16,106 bases of DNA from Actinocrinis sp035650855 (lineage in GTDB: Bacteria > Actinomycetota > Actinomycetes > Streptomycetales > Catenulisporaceae), in assembly GCF_035650855.1 (NCBI RefSeq), contig NZ_DASRGV010000125.1:1-16106 (forward strand), written 5' to 3'. Numbering within the stretch: position 1 is the first letter of the stretch; the number at the start of each line of letters is the position of its first letter. Position numbers and translations under genes: made by a program. The notes under the pieces are model-generated. The model was given only the letters and a program-made list of their open reading frames with translations, did not search any database and had not been told where the DNA came from. Below, in pieces: positions 1 through 9,105 of the stretch.

Positions 1-548
1 CCAGCTGCACCACGCCGAGCGGATCGCCGACGCCGACCACCTCACCCAGCGGTTCGCCTTCGTCCTCACCGTCCTCGTCCCCGAGCAGCTCGCCCTCCCA
101 GTCGCCGTCCTCCTCGCCCAGCTCCTCGCCGACCGGCGGCACCGGCGGCAACAAGGTGAGCAACCCCGGCTTCGAGTCCGGCGCGCTCTCCCCGTGGAGC
201 TGCACCGGCAACCTCGGCTCGGTGGTCTCCAGCCCTGCGCACGGCGGCAGCCATGCGCTCCTGGGGGCCGCGTCCAGCTCGGATGACGCGCAGTGCTCGC
301 AGACGATCAGCGTGAGTCCGAACACCAAGTACACGCTCAGCGCGTGGGTGAACGGTTCATACGTGTTCATCGGCGACACCGGCACGGGCACGAGCGACAC
401 GAGCACGTGGACGCCCGGAACCGGCGGCGCGTACCAGCAGCTGTCCGTCACCTTCACCACCGGCGCGTCGACGAGCAGCGTGACGATCTGGGTGCACGGC
501 TGGTACGGACAGGGCTCGTACTACGCGGACGACTTCTCGGTCGCGTAG
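1..548 (+). CDS. C-terminal part of a secreted carbohydrate-binding protein (5' end outside window)
   Basis: The open frame enters from the left edge (first full codon at 3) and ends at TAG 546-548, so only about the last 181 residues are visible. Residues encoded by roughly 21-140 are an almost pure Ser/Pro/Thr linker, which passes through a Gly-rich hinge into a domain of about 130 residues. That domain opens with NPGFESGALSPW, contains a Cys pair (SWSCTG-like and DAQCSQ) and ends YYADDFSVA. This pattern is typical of beta-sandwich carbohydrate-binding modules (CBM4/9/16-like) at the end of actinobacterial chitinases, cellulases and lytic polysaccharide monooxygenases. The linker and module imply export and binding of an insoluble polysaccharide; the catalytic domain, if any, lies upstream and cannot be identified. 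A GTG at 156 could be read as a start, but the linker is continuous through it, so it is internal. It converges on the lipoprotein gene with only 4 bp between stop codons. Confidence 0.8.
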   Translation, partial: SCTTPSGSPTPTTSPSGSPSSSPSSSPSSSPSQSPSSSPSSSPTGGTGGNKVSNPGFESGALSPWSCTGNLGSVVSSPAHGGSHALLGAASSSDDAQCSQTISVSPNTKYTLSAWVNGSYVFIGDTGTGTSDTSTWTPGTGGAYQQLSVTFTTGASTSSVTIWVHGWYGQGSYYADDFSVA

Positions 549-552
549 CCGA

Positions 553-1440
553 TCAGAACAGCATCAACTGACACAGGTCGCTGCTCCCGGAGCGCGTCGC
601 CACCAGGTGCGCTTCGGGAGCCACGACTGGAGTCGGCGAGGGCTTCACCGGGGTGCTGAACCCGCTGAAGTCGACCTCGTACCCGGCGGTGCTGCGCCCG
701 GTCGGCGTCGCGTCCACGGACACCTGAAGCCCCAACCGGTAGGTGAGGCGCACCAGCGAGCCGGTGCCGAGGTCGGTGTAGAGGTCGATGGAAACCTTGG
801 TGGTGCCGGCCTTCTGCACGATCACCGACTTCGGGAGCTGATCCGCGACCGCCGGGATCTTCGCCAGGTCGACGGTGCCGGTGTACTCGACCGCCGACTT
901 GGTGTCCACCTCGCTCGCCCCGTCCACGTGCACCTTGTCCAGCGCCCCGAGCGCCAGCCACCAGATCGAGTGCGTCGATCCGGCCGCGCGCGCGGCGGAC
1001 AGGTCGTCCACGAACCAGGTGCGCCCCGGATACAGGTGCTTCTCCTTGGCCGGGATCGAGGAGTAAAGCTTTCCGCCCACCACGACCACGTTCAGCGGGT
1101 CCTGCACCACGCTGCTGCTGCCGAGCACGTTCAGCGTCCCGGTCAGCGAGGCGGTGCCGAGCGTCGGATCCAGCCGGCCGGTCAGCTGGCGGCTGGCGGC
1201 GATCTTCTTCGCGCTGTCCGTCTCGACGCTGCTCACCGTGAGCGCCCCCGCTTTCGGCGCGGCCAGCCAGGCCCGCAGCGCCTCGACCGCCTTGGCCTCC
1301 GCCGCCCCCGCGGTGTCCGTGTCGGAGGTCCGCGCGGCCGGCTCTGTGGTGTGCGTCGCGGCCGGCCCGGAATGGCAGGACGATACGAGCGCGCAGCTCA
1401 GGAGCACCGCGACCGCCGACGCGACCGCCCGCTTGCCCAT
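553..1440 (-). CDS. secreted lipoprotein, LppX/LprG- or LolA-like
   Basis: A 295-residue protein starting with ATG at 1440 and preceded by a GAGAGGGA Shine-Dalgarno about 7 nt upstream. The open frame continues 53 codons further upstream, but that stretch is Arg/Gly/Pro-rich and would bury the signal peptide. Residues 1-22 form a lipoprotein signal: MGKR, a hydrophobic core, then lipobox VSSC with Cys22 as the lipidation site. A short Thr/Ala-rich linker follows, then about 230 residues with alternating beta strands (LTGTLNVLG, LNVVVVGGKLYSSIP, TWFVDDL, VDLAKIPAVADQLP, VSIDLYTDLGTGSLVRLTYRLGL), and a Pro-rich C-terminal tail. This resembles the LppX/LprAFG and LolA-like family of extracytoplasmic lipoproteins with a half-barrel that holds a lipid or glycolipid. 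That assignment rests on pattern only, and the ligand is unknown. It sits on the outer face of the membrane. A 248-bp spacer separates it from the next minus-strand gene, so it probably has its own promoter. Confidence 0.8.
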   Translation of the reverse strand: MGKRAVASAVAVLLSCALVSSCHSGPAATHTTEPAARTSDTDTAGAAEAKAVEALRAWLAAPKAGALTVSSVETDSAKKIAASRQLTGRLDPTLGTASLTGTLNVLGSSSVVQDPLNVVVVGGKLYSSIPAKEKHLYPGRTWFVDDLSAARAAGSTHSIWWLALGALDKVHVDGASEVDTKSAVEYTGTVDLAKIPAVADQLPKSVIVQKAGTTKVSIDLYTDLGTGSLVRLTYRLGLQVSVDATPTGRSTAGYEVDFSGFSTPVKPSPTPVVAPEAHLVATRSGSSDLCQLMLF

Positions 1441-1688
1441 CGTCGTCCCTCTCGCCGTCTCAAGAACGGATGCCGTCCAGGCACCCGGTCTCTTCCCCCT
1501 GCGGGCCGGCGGTCCCGTATTCTCCGCCGCACTCGCCCGCCTGCCGGCCGACCCGTGTCCCGGCAGGACGCGACCGGCGGCCACCCTTGAAAGCACCACG
1601 CGGTTGCCTGGCCGACCGTCACGACCTGCGCTGCATCAGCGTAGCGGACCCTCGCGACGTAAGGTCTGCACCGCCCTCTAGCTGACCC

Positions 1689-2234
1689 CTACGCGCCGCA
1701 CGCGCTGAAAACAGCAGTTATGTCGCCTTGCATGGACTTGACCGCGGTTGCTTCTGAGGCCGAGTCGTTTGCCTGGGCCGAGTCGCGCAGCGCGGTCAGG
1801 TGGACCTTCATCGTCGCGACCGCCCCTCGCAGCGCCGTGGTCCGAGCCGTCTCGGCGGCTTGCTCCGCTTGGACGATCGCCTTCTGCGCATCGGCGACTG
1901 CGGCTGACTGGTGGTCGATGTCTTTCGTGAAGACATCGGTCACTGTCAGAAGCGCGTCCTGGGCGAGGGTGCAGCCGACCACATCACTGCCGTCCAGCGC
2001 GGCCGTGACCGTGGCCTGCAATCTGAACGTCATCGGCGGCACAGTCAACGTCTGCCCCTGCCCCGTATCGCTTCCGCGGTGCCCGGTGAAAACGATGAGC
2101 AGGACCACGGCCGCTACTACTGCCGTGGTCGCTGCGCCGATCAGTGCGTTGCGAGCGCGGCCGCTCAAGCGCGGTGGCGGTGGCGACGCAACGCCGTCAG
2201 TGGGTTCAGGCGTGCTGTTGCCGTTCTCGGTCAA
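1689..2234 (-). CDS. single-pass membrane protein of unknown function
   Basis: A 181-residue protein that I do not recognise. The best start is TTG at 2234, with GGGGGAG only 3 nt upstream; no ATG or GTG lies nearby in frame, so the start is somewhat uncertain. Residues 1-28 are hydrophilic and Pro-rich, residues 30-50 form one hydrophobic helix (ALIGAATTAVVAAVVLLIVF), and GHRG follows. The rest is therefore probably outside the cell. Residues 60-95 look like a short beta region (VPPMTFRLQATVTAAL), and residues 95-170 are a long Ala/Gln/Glu-rich helical segment (VADAQKAIVQAEQAAETARTTALRGAVATMK), suggesting a helical hairpin or coiled coil. Two cysteines (in VVGCTLAQDA and FSACGA) could form a disulfide. 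It lies 48 bp downstream of tRNA-Arg on the same strand and could be co-transcribed with it. Confidence 0.65.
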   Translation of the reverse strand: MTENGNSTPEPTDGVASPPPPRLSGRARNALIGAATTAVVAAVVLLIVFTGHRGSDTGQGQTLTVPPMTFRLQATVTAALDGSDVVGCTLAQDALLTVTDVFTKDIDHQSAAVADAQKAIVQAEQAAETARTTALRGAVATMKVHLTALRDSAQANDSASEATAVKSMQGDITAVFSACGA

Positions 2235-2282
2235 GATCTCCCCCAGCGCCGCGTCGAACGGCGATCAGCCCGGCTGGAACGG

Positions 2283-2355
2283 TGCCCCCAGCAGGACTCG
2301 AACCTGCGACCAAGTGCTTAGAAGGCACCTGCTCTATCCGCTGAGCTATGGGGGC
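2283..2355 (-). tRNA. tRNA-Arg, anticodon UCU
   Basis: Read on the minus strand, the sequence folds into a complete cloverleaf. The acceptor arms GCCCCCA and TGGGGGC pair over 7 bp, the D stem is GCTC/GAGC, and the anticodon stem GGTGC/GCACT contains one G-U pair. The loop CTTCTAA gives anticodon TCT, and the T stem GCAGG/CCTGC has a TTCGAGT loop. The discriminator is A. Genomic bases after it are CCG, so the 3' CCA end is not fully encoded. It reads AGA and, by wobble, AGG, which are rare arginine codons in high-G+C actinobacteria. A TACCCT element about 16 nt upstream of the 5' end is a weak -10 candidate with no clear -35. Confidence 0.95.
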
Positions 2356-2669
2356 GGCGGCGCGCGGAACCAGGGTAGTAGAAGCCGCCGTCACTACGCG
2401 GCGCCATTCCGGTCCGCCGGTCGCGGCCAGGGGCGGTCGGGCACGCGCTCCGGAGCCGGGGACAGCGCGCTCGGCCGGCCTTCGCGCCACCGCGCGAGCC
2501 GGGGATGAAGCTGATCCTCAAGCCAAATCGACCGCAAAAGGTCCCACAGCCGGGGCGCGCTTGGTACGGTCGGGGGCAGGCTCGCCCCGGTTCGCCCAGG
2601 ACGAAGCCGCAACAGAGAAGTTATAAACAAACCTGACCCCGGTGTTCCCATGTCCCCAGGGGCTGCGGC
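2356..2669. other. gene-free spacer between divergent tRNA-Arg and GTPase operon
   Basis: No convincing coding region was seen on either strand; the open frames here lack ribosome sites and recognisable domains. It carries the weak tRNA promoter region at its left end and a probable promoter for the GTPase operon at its right end. A small imperfect hairpin (GGGGC at 2573-2577 with GCCCC at 2584-2588) lies just upstream of that promoter; its role is unknown. Confidence 0.5.
2598..2626 (+). promoter_or_regulatory. candidate promoter of the dynamin-like GTPase operon
   Basis: TTATAA at 2621-2626 stands in an A/T-rich patch that is conspicuous in this G+C-rich DNA. AGGACG at 2598-2603 is 17 bp upstream and matches the TTGACA -35 element only in its GAC core. 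Transcription would begin near 2633, about 37 nt before the start codon at 2670. The -10 is persuasive and the -35 is weak. Confidence 0.4.
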
Positions 2670-4358
2670 ATGCTCACGGCTGTGACGATCACAGGCCCGG
2701 ACGCTGACCTGCTGGGCGCGGTGGGCGCGCTCCGCGACAGCGTGGCCGCGCCACGGCTCCCACTGGCCGCGGACGGTGTCGTCGCCACGCGCAGAATCCA
2801 GGCCGAACTGATCAGACGCCTGGACGACTATCTGATACCCAGGCTGCGCCGGCCCGAGGGCCCGGTGCACATCGTGGTCGGCGGCTCGACCGGCGTCGGC
2901 AAGTCCACCCTGGTCAACTCGCTGGTCCGGCAGGAAGTCAGCAAGGCCGGGGTGCTGCGCCCGACCACCCGTTCCGCGGTGCTGTGCGTGAACCCCGCCG
3001 AGGTCGCCGCGGTCACCGGCCCGGAACGGCTGCTGCCGGCCTTCCTGCGCGCCCCGGGCCCGACCGATCGGGCCGATGCCCTGACCCTCGCCCCGCATCC
3101 GGCCATCCCGGCGGGAATCGCGCTGATCGACGCCCCGGACGTCAACTCGGTGGTCGCCGACAACCGGGACGCGGGGGAGCGGCTGCTCGGCGCGGCCGAC
3201 GCCTGGCTGCTGGTCACCACCGCCGAGCGCTACGCCGACGCGGTGCCGTGGCGGCTGCTTCAGGCGGCCCGCGAGCGGCGGGTGACCATCGCGATCGTGC
3301 TGAACCGGGTGCCGCCGGAGAGCCTGCGCGAGGTGCGCGAGGCCGGACAGGCGCTGCTCGCCGTCAACGGACTCGGCGATCTGCCGCTGTTCACCGTTCC
3401 GGAATCCGTTCTCACCGGCGGCCTGCTGCCCGAGTACCTGCTCGACCCGCTGATGACCTGGCTGCGTTCCACCGCGCACGATCCGACGATGCGTCAGGCA
3501 ACGATCGCCGCGACGGTCAACGGCATGTTCGATGACTTACCCCGTCGCCTCGGTGCGGTAGCAGAGGGTCTGGCGGCGCAAGTCGAGGCAGCCGACCGGC
3601 TGCGCAGCCAGGCGGATCTCGCATACGCCGCCGAGCGCATCTCGCTGCATGACGCCGTCGCTCAGGGCGAACTGCTGCGCGGTACGCCGCTGCTGGAGTG
3701 GCAGGCGATGATCGCGCCAGACCGCGCTACCTCGCTGTTCTCGGCCGGCGATCCGGCCGCGGAAACCGCCCGCCGCCTGCTGCTCGGCGCCGCGGCCGAC
3801 CAGGTGGCCGCCGCCGCGTCGCGGGCCGCCGAGCAGGTCGCCGGGGCCTGGCGAGAAGCGCTGGCCGAGCAGGACAGCGCCGAAGCCGTGGTCTCGGCCG
3901 GAACCCGCGCCGGAGCCGTGCCCCCCGAACTGGACGAATGGGCCGACGGCCTGGTCGACCTGCTGGCCAGGGAACCGCACCGCAAGCGCTCCGACGCCCA
4001 GTTCTTCGCGGCCGGCCGCAATGGACCCGCCGCGCTGCTGGCCGCCGTCGTCTTCACCGGCCGCCGCGGCGCCACCGCGCCACCCAGACGCCGCCGCGCC
4101 TTGCGCTCAGGTTCCTCCAGCGACCGGACCGTGCACCCGGTCGCCGCCGCGACCCGCCGGCTGGCCGACGCGGTCTTCGGCGCGGACGAGACCGACCGGC
4201 TCGCCGAACTCGCCGCCACCTCGCTGGACACCGCCCTCGGCGCGCTGTTCGACCGGCTCGCCTTCCGCCACCACCGCGCGCTGTCCGACCTCGGCGTCGA
4301 GCCCGGCGCGGCGAAGGCGCTGCTCGAAGCCGGGCAGGCGGTGCAGCGGGCCCGATGA
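2670..4358 (+). CDS. dynamin-like/YfjP-type GTPase, first of an overlapping pair
   Basis: A 562-residue protein starting with ATG at 2670 after AGGGG at 7-8 nt spacing. The N-terminal GTPase domain has the P-loop GGSTGVGKST at residues 71-80, switch-I RPTT at 97-100 and G3 DAPD at 154-157. Where NKxD is expected it has LNRVPP (211-216), so the guanine-specificity motif is degenerate. The C-terminal half is mainly Ala/Arg/Glu-rich helix, as in dynamin-like stalks, with one short weakly hydrophobic stretch (NGPAALLAAVVF, about 450-461) followed by an Arg-rich patch. Such paired GTPases in streptomycetes (DynA/DynB) sit at sporulation septa and stabilise FtsZ rings; this is the likely role here, inferred from architecture and neighbours. 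The stop overlaps the next start as ATGA, so translation is coupled. Leu290 is encoded by TTA (3537-3539), the rare codon read by the developmental tRNA bldA. Confidence 0.85.
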   Translation: MLTAVTITGPDADLLGAVGALRDSVAAPRLPLAADGVVATRRIQAELIRRLDDYLIPRLRRPEGPVHIVVGGSTGVGKSTLVNSLVRQEVSKAGVLRPTTRSAVLCVNPAEVAAVTGPERLLPAFLRAPGPTDRADALTLAPHPAIPAGIALIDAPDVNSVVADNRDAGERLLGAADAWLLVTTAERYADAVPWRLLQAARERRVTIAIVLNRVPPESLREVREAGQALLAVNGLGDLPLFTVPESVLTGGLLPEYLLDPLMTWLRSTAHDPTMRQATIAATVNGMFDDLPRRLGAVAEGLAAQVEAADRLRSQADLAYAAERISLHDAVAQGELLRGTPLLEWQAMIAPDRATSLFSAGDPAAETARRLLLGAAADQVAAAASRAAEQVAGAWREALAEQDSAEAVVSAGTRAGAVPPELDEWADGLVDLLAREPHRKRSDAQFFAAGRNGPAALLAAVVFTGRRGATAPPRRRRALRSGSSSDRTVHPVAAATRRLADAVFGADETDRLAELAATSLDTALGALFDRLAFRHHRALSDLGVEPGAAKALLEAGQAVQRAR

Positions 4359-6046
4359 GAGTCATCCGCGGCAGTCAACGCACCCTCGGAGTCGGTACTC
4401 GACTCGACGCGCTGGCCCGGCTGGTCGCCACCGCCGAGGACCGGCTGCCGCAGCAGGCGCTCGACCCGGCGCGCGAGGTGCTGCGCCGCGCCGCCGCCCG
4501 CTTCGGCATGTCCGCGGAGCACACCGTGGTCATCCTCGGCGGCGCCACCGGCGTCGGGAAGTCCTCCCTGTTCAACGCCCTGGTCGGGATCGGCCTTTCC
4601 CCGGTCGCGGTGCGCCGCCCGACCACCACGCAGGCCATCGCCTGCGTCTGGGAGGCGGACCGGCTCGCCGAGGCCAGGCCGCTGCTCGACCGGCTCGGCG
4701 TGGAGTCGCGCCGCCAGCTGACCCGCGACTCGGCCCTCGACCGCTCCTCGGTGCGCGACGCGCTCGCCGGGCTGGTGCTGGTCGACCTGCCCGACCACGA
4801 CTCGGCGGTGCGCGAGCACCAGATCGAGGTGGACCAGGCGGTGAGCCTGGCCGACGTCGTGGTCTGGGTCACCGACCCGCAGAAGTACGCCGACGCCTCC
4901 TGGCACGACCGCTACCTCAAGGCGCTGGCGCACCACGCGGACGTCATGCTGATCGTGCTCAACCAGATCGACCGGCTGCCCCCTGAGGCGGTGACCGAGT
5001 GCGCCGCGGACCTGGCCAGGCTGGTCGAGGAGGACGGGCTGACCGGCGTCGCGGTGATCCCGGTCTCCGCACGCACCCGCGAGGGCCTCGACGAGCTGCG
5101 CCGCCGGCTGACCGAACGGGTCTCCGGCCGCAGGGCCGCCGCGGACCGGCTGGCCGCCGACGTCGACAGGGTCGCCGAACGGCTGGCCCCGATGCTGGTC
5201 ACGGACACGGCGACGCCGCAGCAGGACGACGGTGAGGCAACGGTTTCCGACGAGGCGCGCGCCGAGGCGATGGACGGCCTGCGCGCGGCTGCGGGCGTCG
5301 CCAGCCTCGCCGACGCCGTCAGCGAGCGGATCGCGGTCCGCGGCCAGGCGGCCGTCTCCACGCCGCTGCGCCTTTTGCGCGAGCTCGTGGACCCGGGCAC
5401 GGCCGCCGCACCGGGCACCGCGGGCTCGGCCGGCTCCGGGCGGTCGGGCGCCGATCGCGGCGCTGACGGCCCGTCAGGCGGCGGCAGCCTGCGCGACCTG
5501 GTCCGCGCGGCGACCGACGCGGAGGACGACGCCCCGGCTCCCGTGCCGGTGGACCGGGCGGCGCTGGAAACCGTGCTCTCCCGGCTCTCCGACGCGGCCA
5601 CGGCGCAGCTCCCGCCGGACTGGGCCCGCGCGCTGCGCAACCAGATCACCGGCAGCAGGCGCAAGGTGGCCGACCGGATCGACGCCGCGCTGGCCGCCAG
5701 CGAGATCGAGGCCAGGCCGCCGTCCCGGCGCCTGGTCGTGCAGACCGGCCACGCCGCCCTGCTCACGCTCACCGCGCTGTGGGTGGTGCTCTGCTTCGTC
5801 CCCGGCTTCCCCGAGGCCCTCGCCATCGTGCTCGCCGCCCTGTGCCTGCTCGGCTCGATCACCCTTGACCTGACCGCGCGCCGCAAGGCCAGGGAAGCCG
5901 CGGTGGCCGCCGGGCAGGTCGCGGTCGGGCGGCTTTCCGTGGAACTGGCCGCGGTCGCGCAGGACGAGCTGTTCGGCCCGATCGGCGAGGAGCTGTCCCG
6001 ATATCGCAGCGCCCTGGCCGACTTCAAGACGGTGCGCGAGGGCTGA
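4355..6046 (+). CDS. membrane-anchored dynamin-like/YfjP-type GTPase, second of the pair
   Basis: A 563-residue protein. The ATG at 4355 overlaps the upstream stop (ATGA), and no independent ribosome site is needed. The frame is open far upstream, but only inside the preceding gene. GTPase motifs are complete: P-loop GGATGVGKSS (62-71), RPTT (88-91), DLPD (144-147) and NQID (203-206). A helical region follows, with a Gly/Ser/Ala-rich flexible stretch around residues 350-380. Near the C-terminus are two closely spaced hydrophobic helices, about 467-482 and 488-504, separated by PGFPE, forming a hairpin membrane anchor. About 60 more residues then return to the cytoplasm. The partner upstream lacks such an anchor, so the likely arrangement is a membrane-bound subunit recruiting a soluble one, as proposed for bacterial dynamin pairs. 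Assignment to the family is firm; equivalence to streptomycete DynA/DynB is inferred. Confidence 0.88.
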   Translation: MRVIRGSQRTLGVGTRLDALARLVATAEDRLPQQALDPAREVLRRAAARFGMSAEHTVVILGGATGVGKSSLFNALVGIGLSPVAVRRPTTTQAIACVWEADRLAEARPLLDRLGVESRRQLTRDSALDRSSVRDALAGLVLVDLPDHDSAVREHQIEVDQAVSLADVVVWVTDPQKYADASWHDRYLKALAHHADVMLIVLNQIDRLPPEAVTECAADLARLVEEDGLTGVAVIPVSARTREGLDELRRRLTERVSGRRAAADRLAADVDRVAERLAPMLVTDTATPQQDDGEATVSDEARAEAMDGLRAAAGVASLADAVSERIAVRGQAAVSTPLRLLRELVDPGTAAAPGTAGSAGSGRSGADRGADGPSGGGSLRDLVRAATDAEDDAPAPVPVDRAALETVLSRLSDAATAQLPPDWARALRNQITGSRRKVADRIDAALAASEIEARPPSRRLVVQTGHAALLTLTALWVVLCFVPGFPEALAIVLAALCLLGSITLDLTARRKAREAAVAAGQVAVGRLSVELAAVAQDELFGPIGEELSRYRSALADFKTVREG

Positions 6047-6092
6047 TCGCGGCTCCGGCGGCGTCACCCGCCGCACCGTTCCCGCCGCCGAG

Positions 6093-6101
6093 TTATCCAC
6101 A
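6093..6101 (+). promoter_or_regulatory. consensus DnaA box upstream of ettA
   Basis: TTATCCACA is an exact match to the Escherichia coli DnaA-box consensus; the streptomycete preference, as I recall it, is TTGTCCACA. It lies about 62 bp before the ettA start in a 108-bp spacer and stands alone, so it is not an origin. It could be a DnaA-responsive regulatory or titration site. Confidence 0.45.
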
Positions 6102-6112
6102 GAGCGCTGAAA

Positions 6113-6128
6113 GCCGGTCCGGACCGGC
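6113..6128. repeat. perfect 16-bp palindrome over the ettA -35 region
   Basis: GCCGGTCCGGACCGGC is a perfect inverted repeat without a spacer. Its centre is about 34 bp before the inferred ettA transcription start, where a -35 element would be. No recognisable -35 hexamer is present there, so the palindrome may be a regulator-binding site. It could also form a short G+C-rich RNA hairpin ending upstream transcription, but no U-tract follows. Confidence 0.5.
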
Positions 6129-6141
6129 TCCGTAGGGCCAC

Positions 6142-6147
6142 TAAGCT
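6142..6147 (+). promoter_or_regulatory. -10 element of a probably leaderless ettA promoter
   Basis: TAAGCT fits the actinobacterial TAnnnT -10 consensus. It ends 7 nt before the A of the ettA ATG at 6155, placing the transcription start at or next to the start codon. There is no convincing Shine-Dalgarno sequence before the ATG, which agrees with a leaderless message. Confidence 0.5.
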
Positions 6148-6154
6148 TGTAGGC

Positions 6155-7819
<1,665 letters not shown>

Positions 7820-7823
7820 CCGG

Positions 7824-8279
7824 GTGCCCGCGGAGATCACCGACAAGGGGCTGAGGTACGTCTACCTCTGCCCCTTGCGGTGGGCGGACATGGACTCCTT
7901 CGGGCACGTGAACAACGTGGTCTACCTGCGCTACCTGGAACAGGCACGCGTGGAGTGGATGTTCATGACCGCCAAGCAGGCGGGGATCGAGGAGTTCTCC
8001 CTCGGCACCGTGGTGGCCCGGCACGAGATCGAGTACAAGCGCCCCCTGGTCTACCGCTCGGAGCCGGTGCGCGTGGAGACCTGGGTGACCCGGGTCGGGA
8101 ACGCCTCCTTCACCGTGGCCTACGAGGTCAAGGACGACGACTTCGTATACGCCGTCGCCAAGACGGTCCTGGTGCCGTACGACCTGGGCGCCGAGCGGCC
8201 GCGGCGGATGACCGCGGAGGAGCGCGACTATCTCAAGCCCTACCTCGCCCCCGCGCCACCCGAGTCGCGGCACCGTTGA
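7824..8279 (+). CDS. acyl-CoA thioesterase, hot-dog fold (4HBT/YbgC-FadM type)
   Basis: A 151-residue protein starting with GTG at 7824, 4 bp after the ettA stop; its ribosome site is weak and lies inside the end of ettA, suggesting coupling. Residues 19-40 carry the family signature RWADMDSFGHVNNVVYLRYL. Asp24 is the presumed catalytic acid in the D-x-x-G-H-V-N-N motif, followed by the long hot-dog helix with EQAR. The rest gives the expected strands (LGTVVARHEIEYKRPLVY, VRVETWVTRVGNASFTVAYEV, VYAVAKTVLVPYD). It would hydrolyse acyl-CoA thioesters in the cytoplasm; the natural substrate cannot be read from sequence. Length is normal for a single-domain member. Confidence 0.9.
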   Translation: MPAEITDKGLRYVYLCPLRWADMDSFGHVNNVVYLRYLEQARVEWMFMTAKQAGIEEFSLGTVVARHEIEYKRPLVYRSEPVRVETWVTRVGNASFTVAYEVKDDDFVYAVAKTVLVPYDLGAERPRRMTAEERDYLKPYLAPAPPESRHR

Positions 8280-8345
8280 GCGTCACCGCCGAACCGCCGC
8301 CGCTCAACGTCCGAACCGCTGAACCACCGACCCGCTGGTAGACCG

Positions 8346-9005
8346 ATGAACGACGAGCACGTATTCGCCAGCCTGGAGGACGCGGCTGCCCTGGGCGTCT
8401 ACCTGCAACGCCTGCTCGGCATGGACAAGACAGCCGCAGTGCGGTTAGTCGGCATAGGGCCGGTGGCCGCCGCGTACGCCGCTCCGCCACTGCACGGATC
8501 CACAACCCGCGCCAGCGTTCTGACGGTGCGTACGGTAAGCCTCGCCGAAGGCGCGCAGCCCTTCGACCGCACCGTGTCCGCCGGTCAACTGCTCGAATCG
8601 ATCCACACCGACGAGGACGGCACCGCCGGATTCGCGCTGCCCGCGCAGCTCACCGGCGGCCCGTCCTGGGCCGGCCTGCTGCCGCCGCGCACCGGCTGGC
8701 GCCCGCTCGGCGAGATACCGCTGCGGCAACTCGCCGAAGCCGTCACGCAGGGCAACGCCGACTTCAGATTCGCCGCGCTCGGGCGCGACCGCGCGGCGCT
8801 GGACAATCTCGCCGAGGAGATCTGGACCCGCGAGCTTCCGCACGGCCTGCGCTGGCGCGCCGCCCACGCCGCGTCCGCGATGGGATTCCTCGGCCCGCAG
8901 CCGGAAAGCTCCGCGCAGTCCGCGCGAGTGGCCGCACACACGCGGTGGCTGCGCCTGGACACCCCCTACGGCACCGCGCTGGAGCGCATCAACGCCGGCC
9001 TGTGA
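8346..9005 (+). CDS. conserved-looking actinobacterial protein of unknown function, with a TTA codon
   Basis: A 219-residue soluble protein starting with ATG at 8346; the Shine-Dalgarno is poor (only GGTAG nearby). No signal peptide, membrane segment or known catalytic motif was seen. It has an Ala/Leu-rich N-terminal helix, a middle region with alternating short strands (TRASVLTVRTVSLAEG), a Gly/Pro turn region (LTGGPSWAGLLPPRTGWRPLGEIP), and a helical C-terminal half with several Trp residues (IWTRELPHGLRWRAAHAASAMGFLG). Codon use is typical of the window except for Leu34, encoded by TTA (8445-8447), which may make translation depend on the bldA tRNA. It lies 66 bp after the thioesterase and could share its transcript. 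I have the impression that relatives sit beside thioesterase genes in streptomycetes, but I cannot name a family. Confidence 0.75.
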   Translation: MNDEHVFASLEDAAALGVYLQRLLGMDKTAAVRLVGIGPVAAAYAAPPLHGSTTRASVLTVRTVSLAEGAQPFDRTVSAGQLLESIHTDEDGTAGFALPAQLTGGPSWAGLLPPRTGWRPLGEIPLRQLAEAVTQGNADFRFAALGRDRAALDNLAEEIWTRELPHGLRWRAAHAASAMGFLGPQPESSAQSARVAAHTRWLRLDTPYGTALERINAGL

Positions 9006-9059
9006 GGCCCGGCCCGGTCCAGTTCCGGGGTACCAGCAACATCGGCCAGTGGCACAAGC

Positions 9060-9065
9060 TAGGGT
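9060..9065 (+). promoter_or_regulatory. candidate -10 of the UDP-glucose dehydrogenase gene
   Basis: TAGGGT fits TAnnnT. GCAACA, 18 bp upstream at 9036-9041, keeps only the ACA half of TTGACA. Transcription would start near 9072 and leave a leader of about 34 nt containing the strong ribosome site at 9092-9098. Confidence 0.35.
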
Positions 9066-9105
9066 GTCGCTTCTGTACGCACTCACTGGTTGAGGGGAGA
9101 GATCG

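Noticed and set aside
607..1590. Plus-strand open frame opposite the lipoprotein gene
   Set aside because: Arg-rich and motif-free; the minus strand has a signal peptide with lipobox and a ribosome site.
1441..1599. 53-codon upstream extension of the lipoprotein
   Set aside because: It would bury the signal peptide; ATG at 1440 has a good Shine-Dalgarno.
2394..3479. 361-codon minus-strand open frame opposite the first GTPase
   Set aside because: Gly/Arg/Gln-rich without motifs, and it crosses the promoter region; the plus-strand GTPase explains the DNA.
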